DNA from: Anaerocolumna aminovalerica
GTDB lineage: Bacteria > Bacillota > Clostridia > Lachnospirales > Lachnospiraceae
Assembly (NCBI RefSeq): GCF_900115365.1
Contig: NZ_FOWD01000041.1
Span: 1-35,799 of the forward strand
DNA: 35,799 nt
Reading direction: 5' to 3'
In this document: piece by piece, positions 25,308 through 35,468 of the stretch
How the letters are laid out: the number at the start of each line of letters is the position of its first letter
Position numbering within the stretch: position 1 is the stretch's first letter
The notes under the pieces: model-generated
The model's input: the letters and a program-made list of their open reading frames with translations, nothing else
The model's database searches: none
Told to the model about the DNA's origin: nothing
Made by a program: the position numbers and the translations under genes

Positions 25308-25491
25308 ATGGAATATATTACTGTTCGGGAGCTGCAGAGAAATGGGGCATCACGGAGCATGGGTGCAGAAACTCTGTGAGGAATATAAAATTAAGGGCGT
25401 TGGTGCCTTCAGCCGGATATGGATGATACCGAAAAATGCGAAAAAGCCTGCAGACGGAAGATCAAAACTGGAAAGGAGTGCAAAAAAATGA
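25308..25491 (+). pseudogene. Frameshifted small HTH (excisionase-type) DNA-binding protein
   Basis: Three successive frames give one recognisable protein: MEYITVRE in the first, AEKWGITE in the second, and VQKLCEEYKIKGVGAFSRIW plus MIPKNAKKPADGRSKLE in the third. This is the common clostridial helix-turn-helix protein of about 65 residues (YITVREAAEKWGI-type), broken by two single-base losses, near 25336 and near 25358. Its stop TGA (25489-25491) overlaps the response-regulator ATG (25488) as ATGA, so the intact gene was probably once translationally coupled to the two-component system. Sequencing error is possible but would need two events within about 25 bases. Confidence 0.75.
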
Positions 25492-26189
25492 ATGAAAAAA
25501 TTTTAATAATAGATGATGATGTTGACCTATGTAAATTACTTAAAAAAAACTTAGAAACAGAAGGGTACCAGGTTACTGTATGCCATGACGGAGAAAACGG
25601 CATATTGGAGGCTGATAAAAACAGCTATCATCTGATAGTTTTGGATATCATGCTTCCTAAGAAAAGTGGGTTTGATGTTTTATACGATATCAGAAAAACA
25701 AACCTTGTTCCCATTTTAATGCTGACAGCTAAGGACAGCGAAGCAGATAAGGTGTCCGGACTACGGATGGGAGCAGATGATTACCTTACCAAACCTTTTA
25801 GCAACAATGAATTTTCCGCTCGAGTTGCTTCTCTTTTACGAAGATATACTGTTTTCAGTTCAAATAATGAACATTTTGAGCCCGCCATCGACATAGGAAA
25901 TCTTCACATCGACATCTCTAAGCATGAAGTAAGTATGAATGGTATAACAATTGACTTGACTGCAAAAGAATTTGATTTACTGCATTTTTTTGCCCAAAAC
26001 CAAGGAAAGGTATTCACTAAAAAACAGATTTATCGTGGGGTATGGGATGACGAATATGCTTTTGACGATAACAATATCATGGTGCATATACGCAGGCTGC
26101 GTAAAAAAATTGAGCCAGACCCAGAAAATCCAACTTATATTTTAACTGTTTGGGGTGTTGGATATAAATTTGTTGGTGATAGTGTATGA
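25488..26189 (+). CDS. OmpR-family response regulator of the resistance cassette
   Basis: 233 residues. The receiver domain has the acidic cluster DDD (9-11), phospho-acceptor Asp53 in VLDIMLP, the Thr/Ala switch in LMLTAKD and Lys102 in LTKPF. The C-terminal winged helix (about 130-230) includes LTAKEFDLLHFFAQNQGKVF and VHIRRLRKKIEP, typical of OmpR/PhoB and VanR-like regulators. The frame is open further upstream, but AAAGGAG at 25472-25478 supports ATG 25488. Its stop overlaps the kinase start (ATGA at 26186). It is expected to activate the transporter and UppP genes on cell-envelope stress; that target is inferred from gene order. Confidence 0.9.
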   Translation: MNEKILIIDDDVDLCKLLKKNLETEGYQVTVCHDGENGILEADKNSYHLIVLDIMLPKKSGFDVLYDIRKTNLVPILMLTAKDSEADKVSGLRMGADDYLTKPFSNNEFSARVASLLRRYTVFSSNNEHFEPAIDIGNLHIDISKHEVSMNGITIDLTAKEFDLLHFFAQNQGKVFTKKQIYRGVWDDEYAFDDNNIMVHIRRLRKKIEPDPENPTYILTVWGVGYKFVGDSV

Positions 26190-27100
26190 CAGCAGTTGTA
26201 ATTGTAATTCTTTTCTGCCTTTGTTCTGGACAATTTCTTTATATAAGACGCATAAAAAAGCAGGAACAAGATTGGCTTAATATACTGCGTGGTATTCAGG
26301 GTGGGGAGCGTGACAAGCTTTTTGCAAAGGGTAATGGACAAATAGCGGACATTAGCTATGAACTTAATAAAATTATAGATACCAACCTAATTCAGATTGC
26401 ACAGCTTAAAAAAGCGGATGAGGCAAATAAACAGATTTTAACGGGGCTTTCCCATGATGTAAGGACTCCTCTTGCTTCTCTCCTTGGTTATCTGGAGGCG
26501 CTTCAAAAAGGTTCTCTGGATGAAGTAGAGAAACAGGAATATCTTGAAGTAGCTTTTCGCAAAGCAAATGATTTAAAAGCTTATGTAGATATGCTATTTG
26601 AGTGGTTTAAACTCAGCTCCAATGAACAGCAGTCTGTAATTGAAACGGTTGATATCAATGAGCAAACTCGTGAAATTATAATTGAGTGGCTGCCGGTATT
26701 GGAACAGTCAAATATCGCTCTGTCCGTAAACATTAGAGATGAAGATCTACCGGTGTCTATTGACCGAATGGCATACAGCCGTATATTGAATAACCTGATG
26801 CAAAACGCTATTCAGCACAGCCATTGTACACAAATATCCATTATCATTAGACAGGATGTAAACAGGGTGCTTATTTCTGTTGTCAATAATGGACAAATCA
26901 TACCCGAAGATCAGTTACCGCATATATTTGAACGTTTGTACAAAGGCGATCGTGCCCGTACAGGGAAAGGCAGCGGGCTGGGGCTTGCTATTACTAAAGA
27001 ACTGGTGACCAATTTACACGGTGAAATCTCTGTATCCAGTACACAAAATGAGGGAACAAAATTTCAAATCAGCCTTCCTATCCAAGTAAGGAAAAAGTAA
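26186..27100 (+). CDS. Sensor histidine kinase of the resistance cassette
   Basis: A 304-residue kinase with one N-terminal membrane segment (VVIVILFCLCSGQFLYI) and almost no extracellular part, so any signal is likely sensed in or near the membrane or through the partner transporter. The H-box GLSHDVRTPLASLLGYLEAL has His90. The ATPase domain shows the N-box (NLMQNAIQHSH), a degenerate G1 with VNNGQIIPEDQLPHIFERLY, and GSGLGLAITKEL. It overlaps the response regulator by 4 nt. Similar small kinases accompany bacitracin and lantibiotic transporters in Firmicutes. Confidence 0.88.
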   Translation: MTAVVIVILFCLCSGQFLYIRRIKKQEQDWLNILRGIQGGERDKLFAKGNGQIADISYELNKIIDTNLIQIAQLKKADEANKQILTGLSHDVRTPLASLLGYLEALQKGSLDEVEKQEYLEVAFRKANDLKAYVDMLFEWFKLSSNEQQSVIETVDINEQTREIIIEWLPVLEQSNIALSVNIRDEDLPVSIDRMAYSRILNNLMQNAIQHSHCTQISIIIRQDVNRVLISVVNNGQIIPEDQLPHIFERLYKGDRARTGKGSGLGLAITKELVTNLHGEISVSSTQNEGTKFQISLPIQVRKK

Positions 27101-27163
27101 GATTTAAGAAAGACCTGTGTCAGCTTTCATTGATAAAATAAAATGGAAAGGAGGCAATTCAAT

Positions 27164-28087
27164 ATGAATGATTATGTAATTGAAACTGTCGGACTGACAA
27201 AACAGTATGGTATGCAGTTCGGAGTAAATGATTTATCACTCCATGTTCCAAAAGGAAAAATATACGGCTTACTTGGCAGAAATGGAGCAGGCAAAACAAC
27301 TACAATGCGGATGCTCCTAAATCTGATTCGTGCAACAAGTGGAACAATCCAATTGTTTGGTAAGGATTATCTTGAAAATCCAAATAAGATCTATCGAAAA
27401 ATCGGCTCTATCATTGAAAGCCCCGGATTTTATGAGAATTTGACCGGACAAGAAAATCTGCAAATTCTTGCTCGTCTCCGTGGACAGCATCGCAAGGACT
27501 CAGTACAGCAAGCACTTGAAATTGTTGGGCTGGATATAGAAAACAGAAAAGTGTATTCACACTATTCTATGGGAATGAAACAAAGGCTTGGAATTGCCGC
27601 CGCCATTATGCATGAGCCGGAGCTACTAATATTGGACGAGCCAATCAACGGACTTGACCCTATTGGAATCCATGAAATACGCAAATTTTTATTAAGTCTC
27701 TGCAAAGAAAAAGGAGTTACGGTTCTCATATCCAGTCATGTTTTGGACGAGATTGAGCAGATTGCAGATATGATCGGTGTGATGCATGAGGGACGTTTGA
27801 TAGAAGAAGTATATATGGACGAGTTGCGCCGCCGGAATCGCCAGTATGTGGAGTTTGAAGTTTCGGATGTAAATAACGCAGCGGTGCTTTTAGAGAGGCT
27901 TTTTGATATCTCCGATTATGAGGTCTGTGATGACAAAACGATACGAGTTTTTGAACGTATTGAGCATAGGGGTGAGATCACCCGCCAGTTTGTACAAAAA
28001 GACATCTTAGTAACAAAGGTGCAGATAAGCTCCGAGAAACTGGAAGACTATTTTTCTACCCTGATTGGAGGTGGTGGCATTGGCTAG
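27164..28087 (+). CDS. BcrA-like ABC transporter ATPase
   Basis: A 307-residue ATPase of the BcrA/LanF type. Walker A GRNGAGKTT (38-46), signature SMGMKQRLGIAAAI (from about 134), Walker B LLILDEP (Asp near 158) and switch SSHVLDEIEQIAD are all present. A C-terminal extension of about 80 residues (EFEVSDVNNAAVLLERLFDI) is usual in this family. RBS AAAGGAGG (27147-27154) supports ATG 27164 over the earlier in-frame ATG at 27143. It is encoded upstream of a small permease and UppP, the order of bacitracin-resistance loci. Lantibiotic immunity remains an alternative. Confidence 0.85.
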   Translation: MNDYVIETVGLTKQYGMQFGVNDLSLHVPKGKIYGLLGRNGAGKTTTMRMLLNLIRATSGTIQLFGKDYLENPNKIYRKIGSIIESPGFYENLTGQENLQILARLRGQHRKDSVQQALEIVGLDIENRKVYSHYSMGMKQRLGIAAAIMHEPELLILDEPINGLDPIGIHEIRKFLLSLCKEKGVTVLISSHVLDEIEQIADMIGVMHEGRLIEEVYMDELRRRNRQYVEFEVSDVNNAAVLLERLFDISDYEVCDDKTIRVFERIEHRGEITRQFVQKDILVTKVQISSEKLEDYFSTLIGGGGIG

Positions 28088-28829
28088 CCTTATCTGCTGT
28101 GAGCTTTTGAAGCTCAAACGGGCAAAAATACTTTTAATCAGCTTTTTGGGAGCTATGGCTACACCGTTTATGATGTTTATAGAAGCCTTGCAAACACACT
28201 TCGAGCATCCGGAACAGGTAATTAGGCTAGTTGATTTATATGATAGTAGTTTAGTTTATGTTATGTTGCTGATGAACATGATGGTTTATGTGATTATTTC
28301 AGCCTATTTGTTCAGCCGTGAATATACAGAAAAGACCTTAAAAATGATATTGCCTGTACCCATTTCAAAAACAAAATTTATTGCTTCTAAATTTATCATT
28401 TTATTTCTTTGGATTATGGTGCTAACTATTACCACATGGGCAGGTATCTTGCTTTCGGCGGCACTTTACCATGTAATTTTTGGTATGACAGGATTCGTAT
28501 TTGAAATTGCCTTGGAGTGGCTTGGCATAATGTTAGTCAGCGGCGTTCTGATGTTTTTGACCATATCTCCATTTTCATATTTAACAGTAAAAGCGAAAAA
28601 CTTGGTTACACCAATGATTGCTGCCGCCGCCATCGTGATGGGTAGCGCCGCTTTATCCAATCAAGAATTAGGTGCCCTATATCCTTGGACAGCGACATAC
28701 TTTCTCCTCAAAGGAAAGCTTGCAAGTACGGGTTATCCCCCATCACTAGCCATTGTTATCATCGCCTTGGTGTCCATCCTTGGATTCTTAACCACATTTG
28801 TTTATTTCAAAAAGGAGGATATTAAGTAA
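28080..28829 (+). CDS. BcrB-like ABC transporter permease
   Basis: A permease of about 249 residues with six hydrophobic segments, including [18 protein letters not shown] and [21 protein letters not shown] cytoplasmic stretch ([20 protein letters not shown]) is characteristic of ABC-2 permeases of the BcrB/LanE type. TTG 28080 is preferred as start because GGAGG (28067-28071) lies 8 nt upstream; it overlaps the ATPase end by 8 nt. With the ATPase it would form an exporter that clears bacitracin or a similar peptide from lipid targets. Confidence 0.82.
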   Translation: MASLICCELLKLKRAKILLISFLGAMATPFMMFIEALQTHFEHPEQVIRLVDLYDSSLVYVMLLMNMMVYVIISAYLFSREYTEKTLKMILPVPISKTKFIASKFIILFLWIMVLTITTWAGILLSAALYHVIFGMTGFVFEIALEWLGIMLVSGVLMFLTISPFSYLTVKAKNLVTPMIAAAAIVMGSAALSNQELGALYPWTATYFLLKGKLASTGYPPSLAIVIIALVSILGFLTTFVYFKKEDIK

Positions 28830-29671
28830 TGGAATTAGATTTTATAGAAATACTAAAAGTCATTTTTCTTGGCATTGTTGAGGGAATTACGGAGTGGCTG
28901 CCTATCAGCAGCACGGGTCATATGTTGCTTGTGGATGAATTCATTAGTCTGAACATGAGTGATGCCTTTAAGGAAATGTTCTTTGTGGTTATACAACTTG
29001 GTGCCATTCTTGCGGTTGTGGTTATGTTTTGGAAAAGTATGTTTCCCTTTCAATTTAAAGATAAAACACAACCTGTAATTAAAAAGGACACTTTTTCCTT
29101 ATGGTTTAAAGTAGTAGTTGCCTGCATACCGGGAGCTGTCGTTACACTGCTTTTTGACAATTACATTGAGGCACATTTGCATACGCCAGTTGTGATTGCG
29201 GCAGCTTTGATTTTTTACGGTGTAGCATTTATCGTGATAGAAACATGGAATAAAAAGCGTGTTCCCGGTGTTGACAAGTTATCTGAAATTACCTACCAGA
29301 CCGCGCTCTTAATTGGATTGTTTCAGGTGTTGTCAATCATACCAGGCACGTCCCGATCTGGCGCAACCATCATTGGTGCATTGTTGATTGGTGTGTCACG
29401 TGTTGCAGCTGCAGAATTTACATTTTTTCTTGCCGTGCCGGTCATGTTTGGATTAAGTGCAATCAAACTAATTAAATTTGGCTTTGATTTTACCGGTGGG
29501 GAATTATTTACCTTGGGACTTGGCATGGCGGTTGCGTTCTTTGTATCTGTCCTTGTGATTAAGCTTCTTATGGGATATATTAAAAAGCATGATTTTAAGG
29601 TGTTTGGATGGTATCGTATTGTTCTTGGTATCACTGTTCTACTTATATTTGCAGGGCGACAATTTGTCTAG
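28829..29671 (+). CDS. uppP: Undecaprenyl-diphosphate phosphatase UppP (BacA/BcrD type)
   Basis: A 280-residue membrane phosphatase converting undecaprenyl pyrophosphate to the monophosphate carrier for peptidoglycan synthesis; extra copies confer bacitracin resistance because bacitracin binds the pyrophosphate form. The two active-site motifs are intact: [14 protein letters not shown] (residues 18-31) and PGTSRSGAT (172-180). About eight membrane segments occur. The start overlaps the permease stop as TAATG. Being encoded behind a BcrAB-like transporter and a two-component system, it is more likely a dedicated resistance copy than the housekeeping one. Confidence 0.93.
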   Translation: MELDFIEILKVIFLGIVEGITEWLPISSTGHMLLVDEFISLNMSDAFKEMFFVVIQLGAILAVVVMFWKSMFPFQFKDKTQPVIKKDTFSLWFKVVVACIPGAVVTLLFDNYIEAHLHTPVVIAAALIFYGVAFIVIETWNKKRVPGVDKLSEITYQTALLIGLFQVLSIIPGTSRSGATIIGALLIGVSRVAAAEFTFFLAVPVMFGLSAIKLIKFGFDFTGGELFTLGLGMAVAFFVSVLVIKLLMGYIKKHDFKVFGWYRIVLGITVLLIFAGRQFV

Positions 29672-29689
29672 CCAGACGGCGGTTTTTTC

Positions 29690-30132
29690 TTTTGAAAAAT
29701 AGATTAATGTAGATAGATATAGAAATTTTTAAAGGTATTAAAACAGATAATATGGGATGAGAACCTATGTTTTTATATGGAAAGACTAATTGATTACTGG
29801 AAGAGGACTAAGTATAATTAATATATTTAAATTTGATTAATGAAAGTAAATTATTTCATAAACAGCTTTGCTTCTCAAATAAATTAAATCAGAAAGTACT
29901 TATTAAAGCTTTCGTAATGACTCTCATAAACTAAATTAGATAACAGGGTGTTTATTATAAATTTTGCGTAATCCGGCCGACAGGGTAAGGTAGCAAGATT
30001 TATAATAAACACCCTGTTATCCTTGAATATATAAATTAAGTCATTATGAAAGCTTTAATGAGTACTTTCTGATTTCCAACAAACTACAGAGCAAAGCGTC
30101 CTACAGCGTCCTACTACAACAAATTTTTATTT
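29690..30132 (+). repeat. Palindromic repeat element, copy C, with long flank
   Basis: The core palindrome spans about 29861-30109. The inner stem 29938-29965 / 29995-30022 has one G-T wobble and one mismatch at its base; the loop 29966-29994 is identical to that of B. The left flank 29690-29860 matches, in inverted form, the outer flank of copy A. The right end carries a tandem duplication (GCGTCCTACA then GCGTCCTACT, 30097-30116) that copy A has only once. It ends at the argH stop codon. Confidence 0.9.
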
Positions 30133-31500
30133 TGTCAAATATTCCTCATTGATAGTAATGACTTTTTCCATTGCTTCTTTTCCAGGGGCTCCAATGGTAT
30201 TGCGTTTCCCGACACAGGTTTCTAAACTGATAGCATCATAAATATCATTTTCAAAGACAGGACAAATTTCTTTGTATTCAGTTATGGTCAACTGATCTAG
30301 GGAGATGCCTTTAGTAATACAATATAAAACCAGTTGCCCAACAATGCCATGGGCATCCCGGAAAGGTACACCTTTGTTTACCAGATAATCAGCTGCATCC
30401 GTTGCATTGGTAAAGCCATTTTTGGCACTGGTTTCCATAGCAGATTTATTGAATTTCATGGTAGAAATCATTCCGGTAAACAGGGCAATACAGCCTTTTA
30501 CTGTATCAATGGCATCAAAGGTCAATTCTTTATCTTCCTGCATGTCTTTATTGTATGCAAGAGGAAGGCCTTTCATGGTGGTTAGAAGGGAAACTAAAGC
30601 ACCATATACGCGTCCTGTTTTTCCTCTTATTAATTCTGCTATGTCCGGATTCTTTTTTTGGGGCATAATACTGCTTCCTGTGGAGTAGGAATCATCCAGC
30701 TCTACAAACTGGTATTCATTGGTATTCCATATGATGATTTCTTCACAAAAACGGCTTAAATGCATCATAATTATAGATAAGCTGCTTAAGAATTCGATTA
30801 AATAATCTCTGTCGGAGACGGAATCCATACTATTTAAAGTAGGTCCGTAAAAATCCAGCAAACTGGAAGTATATTCACGGTCAAGAGGATAGGTAGTACC
30901 TGCCAGTGCCCCGGAACCGATAGGTGAATAATTCATTCGTTTATAAATATCATCTAGTCTGGAACGGTCTCTTTTAAACATCTCAAAATAAGCCCCCATA
31001 TGATGGGCCAAGGTAATTGGCTGGGCTTTTTGCAGATGTGTAAAGCCGGGCATATAGGTGTTAAGATTATCTTTCATAATTTCATGAAGTACTGTTAATA
31101 AATCCTTTAAGAGCAGATTTATTTTAACAACCTCATCTCTTGTATATAATTTCATATCTAATGCAACTTGGTCGTTGCGGCTTCTTCCTGTGTGAAGTTT
31201 TTTTCCTGTATCCCCGATTCGCTCTATTAAATTAGCTTCAACAAAACTGTGAATATCTTCCTGGCTACCATCAATGACTAAAGTACCTTTCAGAATATCT
31301 TCCTTAATACTATTTAAACCTAGTATAATAGAACTTTTCTCGGCACCTGTTAAGATATTCTGTTCTGCCAGCATGGTTACATGGGCAATACTTCCTTCAA
31401 TATCCTCTTTGAAGAGTTTTTGATCAAAGGATATAGATGCATTAAAATTATGAACCAGTTGATTGGTTTCCTTTGTAAAACGGCCGCCCCAAAGTTTCAT
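30127..31500 (-). CDS. argH: Argininosuccinate lyase ArgH
   Basis: 457 residues, normal for the family. It cleaves argininosuccinate to arginine and fumarate, the last step of arginine synthesis. The start [20 protein letters not shown] and the fumarase/lyase signature [12 protein letters not shown] (about 274-285) are intact, as is the region [12 protein letters not shown]. The frame is open further upstream, but GAGG in the leader is 8 nt from the ATG at 31500 and only 2 nt from the ATG at 31506, so 31500 is preferred. argG is not nearby. The stop codon abuts repeat C. Confidence 0.93.
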   Translation of the reverse strand: MKLWGGRFTKETNQLVHNFNASISFDQKLFKEDIEGSIAHVTMLAEQNILTGAEKSSIILGLNSIKEDILKGTLVIDGSQEDIHSFVEANLIERIGDTGKKLHTGRSRNDQVALDMKLYTRDEVVKINLLLKDLLTVLHEIMKDNLNTYMPGFTHLQKAQPITLAHHMGAYFEMFKRDRSRLDDIYKRMNYSPIGSGALAGTTYPLDREYTSSLLDFYGPTLNSMDSVSDRDYLIEFLSSLSIIMMHLSRFCEEIIIWNTNEYQFVELDDSYSTGSSIMPQKKNPDIAELIRGKTGRVYGALVSLLTTMKGLPLAYNKDMQEDKELTFDAIDTVKGCIALFTGMISTMKFNKSAMETSAKNGFTNATDAADYLVNKGVPFRDAHGIVGQLVLYCITKGISLDQLTITEYKEICPVFENDIYDAISLETCVGKRNTIGAPGKEAMEKVITINEEYLTK

Positions 31501-31576
31501 ATTCATTACCTCGTTTCTTTTATTTATAGTATTCATAGTAAGGGGTATGTACATATTTCTTTATAAAATGATTAAA

Positions 31577-31594
31577 TATGCATATATATGATTA
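31577..31594 (-). promoter_or_regulatory. Possible ARG box (ArgR operator) at the argH promoter
   Basis: TATGCATATATATGATTA matches the general ARG-box pattern TNTGNATWWWWATNCANA at all defined positions except two, and sits directly downstream of the argH -10 box, where a repressor would block initiation. AT-rich DNA makes chance matches likely, so this is only a candidate. Confidence 0.35.
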
Positions 31595-31623
31595 ATTATA
31601 CAATAAAGTCAGGAGTATTTCAA
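31595..31623 (-). promoter_or_regulatory. argH promoter
   Basis: Reading the minus strand: TTGAAA (complement of 31618-31623), a 17-nt spacer, TATAAT (complement of 31595-31600). Transcription would start near 31588, giving a leader of about 90 nt. Confidence 0.75.
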
Positions 31624-31683
31624 TAGTTATTCCAATATTGTGGATTTTCCTATTCCAAAACGTGGATTTTCAAAGACAGCTCA

Positions 31684-31790
31684 ACAAAAAATATGCTTGA
31701 TATCTTAACAGAGCAGTTTTAGAATATAATAGCACTTAAAACTTTTTTAATTGCTGTTATGTTCCCTGTCTGTTTTAAAATATCAAGCAT
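31684..31790 (-). terminator. Long-stem terminator-like structure after the M32 peptidase gene
   Basis: On the minus strand, ATGCTTGATAT (complement of 31780-31790) pairs with ATATCAAGCAT (complement of 31693-31703), with further partial pairing inside (a smaller hairpin around ATAACAGCAATTAAA). The 3' arm is followed by ATTTTTTG. It lies about 50 nt past the peptidase stop and before the argH promoter. The roughly 75-nt interior is unusually large for a terminator. Confidence 0.5.
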
Positions 31791-31840
31791 AGATTATGGA
31801 TTAATGATTCTATTTAAGTCGGGTTTTATTAATAGAATGA

Positions 31841-33346
31841 TTATAATTCATACAGTTTTGTATATTTTTCGGTTAAATATCTTACATAGTAATCTGGGTT
31901 CAGAGGTTCTTTCATCATATCCATTAGCAGTTCATTAGTATTCTTGGAAGCTCCATACTTATGAATATGCTCCTTTAAATATTCGCTAATGGGAGCCAGA
32001 TTCCCTTCTTCCAGATAGGAATGGAATGGCATTATGGCTTCCATATGATAATAAATCTGGGCAGCAATTGCACTGCCGATAGCATAGGATGGGAAATATC
32101 CTATATTGCCGCAAGACCAGTGAATATCTTGAAGGATGCCATTTGAATCAGAAGGAGGTTCCACTCCTAAATATTCTTTATATTTTTGATTCCATATAGC
32201 AGGAAGGTGGTGGATACTTGCCTCACCTGCAAATATCATTTTCTCAATTTCATAACGAATAATGATATGCAAGGAATAGGTCAATTCGTCTGCTTCTGTA
32301 CGAATTAGATTAGGAACGGATTTATTGATACCCTTAATAAAGGAATCTAAAGAGACATCCTTTAGTTGTTCCGGAAAAGTTTCTTGTAATTTTGAAAAAA
32401 CAGGAATCCAGAAGGATTTACTTCTCCCGATGATATTTTCAAAAAATCTGGACTGGGATTCATGCATACCCATGGAAGCTCCAGTTCCAACCGGTGATAA
32501 GGTAATGGCAGAATCTACATTCATCTCATATAATGCATGACCTGTTTCATGTATTATGGAGAAGATTGCACTTTCCAGATTATGTTCCAGAAAATGATTC
32601 GTAATACGAACATCCTGATTATGCAATTTTGTTGTAAAGGGATGGGCACTTTCTGCAATTACACCTCTTGATAAATCAAACCCAACATACTGACTGATAA
32701 AGTTACAGAATTCCTTCTGTTTATCTATTTCAAAGGATTCATAATTATATTCTTTTTTAATCATATCATTTTTCTTAACAACTTCTTTTAAAAGCGGAAC
32801 AATGGCAGATTTCACCTTGTCAAAGAATACATCCAATTCCTTGGTATTAAAACCTTCTTCATAATCATTCAGTAAAACATCATAAAGCTCTTGCCCTTCT
32901 TTAACACGATAACCTGCAAACTTTTTATTATAATTCATGATTTCTTCCAAATAAGGTGCAAAGGAAGGATAATGGTTCTCTTGTTTTGCTTTTGACCATA
33001 TACCGGGAGCCTTTGCAATTAATTCTTGATAGGCCTGGTATTCTTCAGGTGGAATATGTTCCATTTCCTCAAAGGTTTTTCTAAGTTTTTTCACTATGGC
33101 TTTTTGATTAAAATCTAATTGTTTCTGTTCATCTTCTTCACTTAATTTATCCAGTAGGCTTTTAACATCCTCATTAATTAAGCTGTTATAATATTCACTG
33201 GAAAGAATTCCAATACTTTTTGCAGTAAGTTCCATGGACTTTTCCGGTGCCAAAGTTTCGCTATCCCATTGAAATAGTACAAGGGCAGTTTCTAGAGCAG
33301 TAGATTTTTCCAAGTGCTTCATTAATTTTGAATATATTTCGCTCAT
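31841..33346 (-). CDS. M32-family metallocarboxypeptidase (thermostable carboxypeptidase 1 type)
   Basis: A cytoplasmic zinc carboxypeptidase of about 501 residues. The metal site HETGH lies at residues 266-270, with the third ligand Glu296 in MHESQSRFFEN; both are family hallmarks. The N-terminus (LEKSTALETALVLFQWDSET) and the IPPEEYQAYQELIAKAPGIW region also match the M32 pattern. The frame extends upstream to 33412, but AAAGGA is correctly placed for the ATG at 33346 (MSEIYSKLMKHLEK), giving the usual length. It probably has its own promoter in the gap shared with eno. Its likely role is peptide turnover. Confidence 0.92.
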   Translation of the reverse strand: MSEIYSKLMKHLEKSTALETALVLFQWDSETLAPEKSMELTAKSIGILSSEYYNSLINEDVKSLLDKLSEEDEQKQLDFNQKAIVKKLRKTFEEMEHIPPEEYQAYQELIAKAPGIWSKAKQENHYPSFAPYLEEIMNYNKKFAGYRVKEGQELYDVLLNDYEEGFNTKELDVFFDKVKSAIVPLLKEVVKKNDMIKKEYNYESFEIDKQKEFCNFISQYVGFDLSRGVIAESAHPFTTKLHNQDVRITNHFLEHNLESAIFSIIHETGHALYEMNVDSAITLSPVGTGASMGMHESQSRFFENIIGRSKSFWIPVFSKLQETFPEQLKDVSLDSFIKGINKSVPNLIRTEADELTYSLHIIIRYEIEKMIFAGEASIHHLPAIWNQKYKEYLGVEPPSDSNGILQDIHWSCGNIGYFPSYAIGSAIAAQIYYHMEAIMPFHSYLEEGNLAPISEYLKEHIHKYGASKNTNELLMDMMKEPLNPDYYVRYLTEKYTKLYEL

Positions 33347-35221
<1,875 letters not shown>

Positions 35222-35468
35222 TACTAACTTATAAGCTGAATTTCTCTTTTCCTAACAAAGAGATAGTTTAATTAATTTAATTTTTAGTAAAGAAGCAATC
35301 AAAAATTATAAAAAAGAGATAGTAAAAATTAATAAGAAAAAATCAAAAGGGAAAATCAATAAGGTTTAACCAGAAATAATTAAGTAAGAAAAGACAGACA
35401 AAATCACTAAAAAGTAATTATTAAGTGATAGTCAATAAGAAAAATAAATAAGAAAGAAGTAATAAAAA
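35222..35468. other. A-rich non-coding stretch after eno, with a weak terminator
   Basis: A small hairpin, TCTCTTT (35243-35249) / AAAGAGA (35257-35263), lies 21 nt after the eno stop, but a proper T-run does not follow directly; it may be a weak terminator. From about 35270 to 35470 the plus strand is extremely A-rich, with repeated AAGAAAAAA-like runs and few pyrimidine tracts. No gene is visible. Confidence 0.4.

Larger units (their letters stand above)
23513..30132. other. Resistance cassette bounded by long inverted repeats
   Basis: The sequence from 23513 to about 23975 reappears, reverse-complemented, at about 29690-30132. Both ends begin with AAATAAAAATTTGTTG, include the whole palindrome and continue through about 200 bp of shared AT-rich flank (for example ATTAAAACAGATAATATG and ATGAGAACCTAT). 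The interval between holds a deleted IS3-family element, palindrome B, a broken HTH gene, a two-component system, an ABC transporter and UppP. That cargo is self-contained and foreign to the flanking metabolic genes, which suggests acquisition as a unit. No integrase, intact transposase or target duplication is visible. Confidence 0.7.

Noticed and set aside
29672-29692. GCCAGACGGC followed by TTTTTT after uppP as a terminator.
   Set aside because: The stem is only 3 bp; termination is more likely aided by the large palindrome C downstream. Not listed as a feature.
23513-30132. A CRISPR array formed by the three repeats.
   Set aside because: Only three copies, kilobases apart and in mixed orientation, with genes between; no cas genes.
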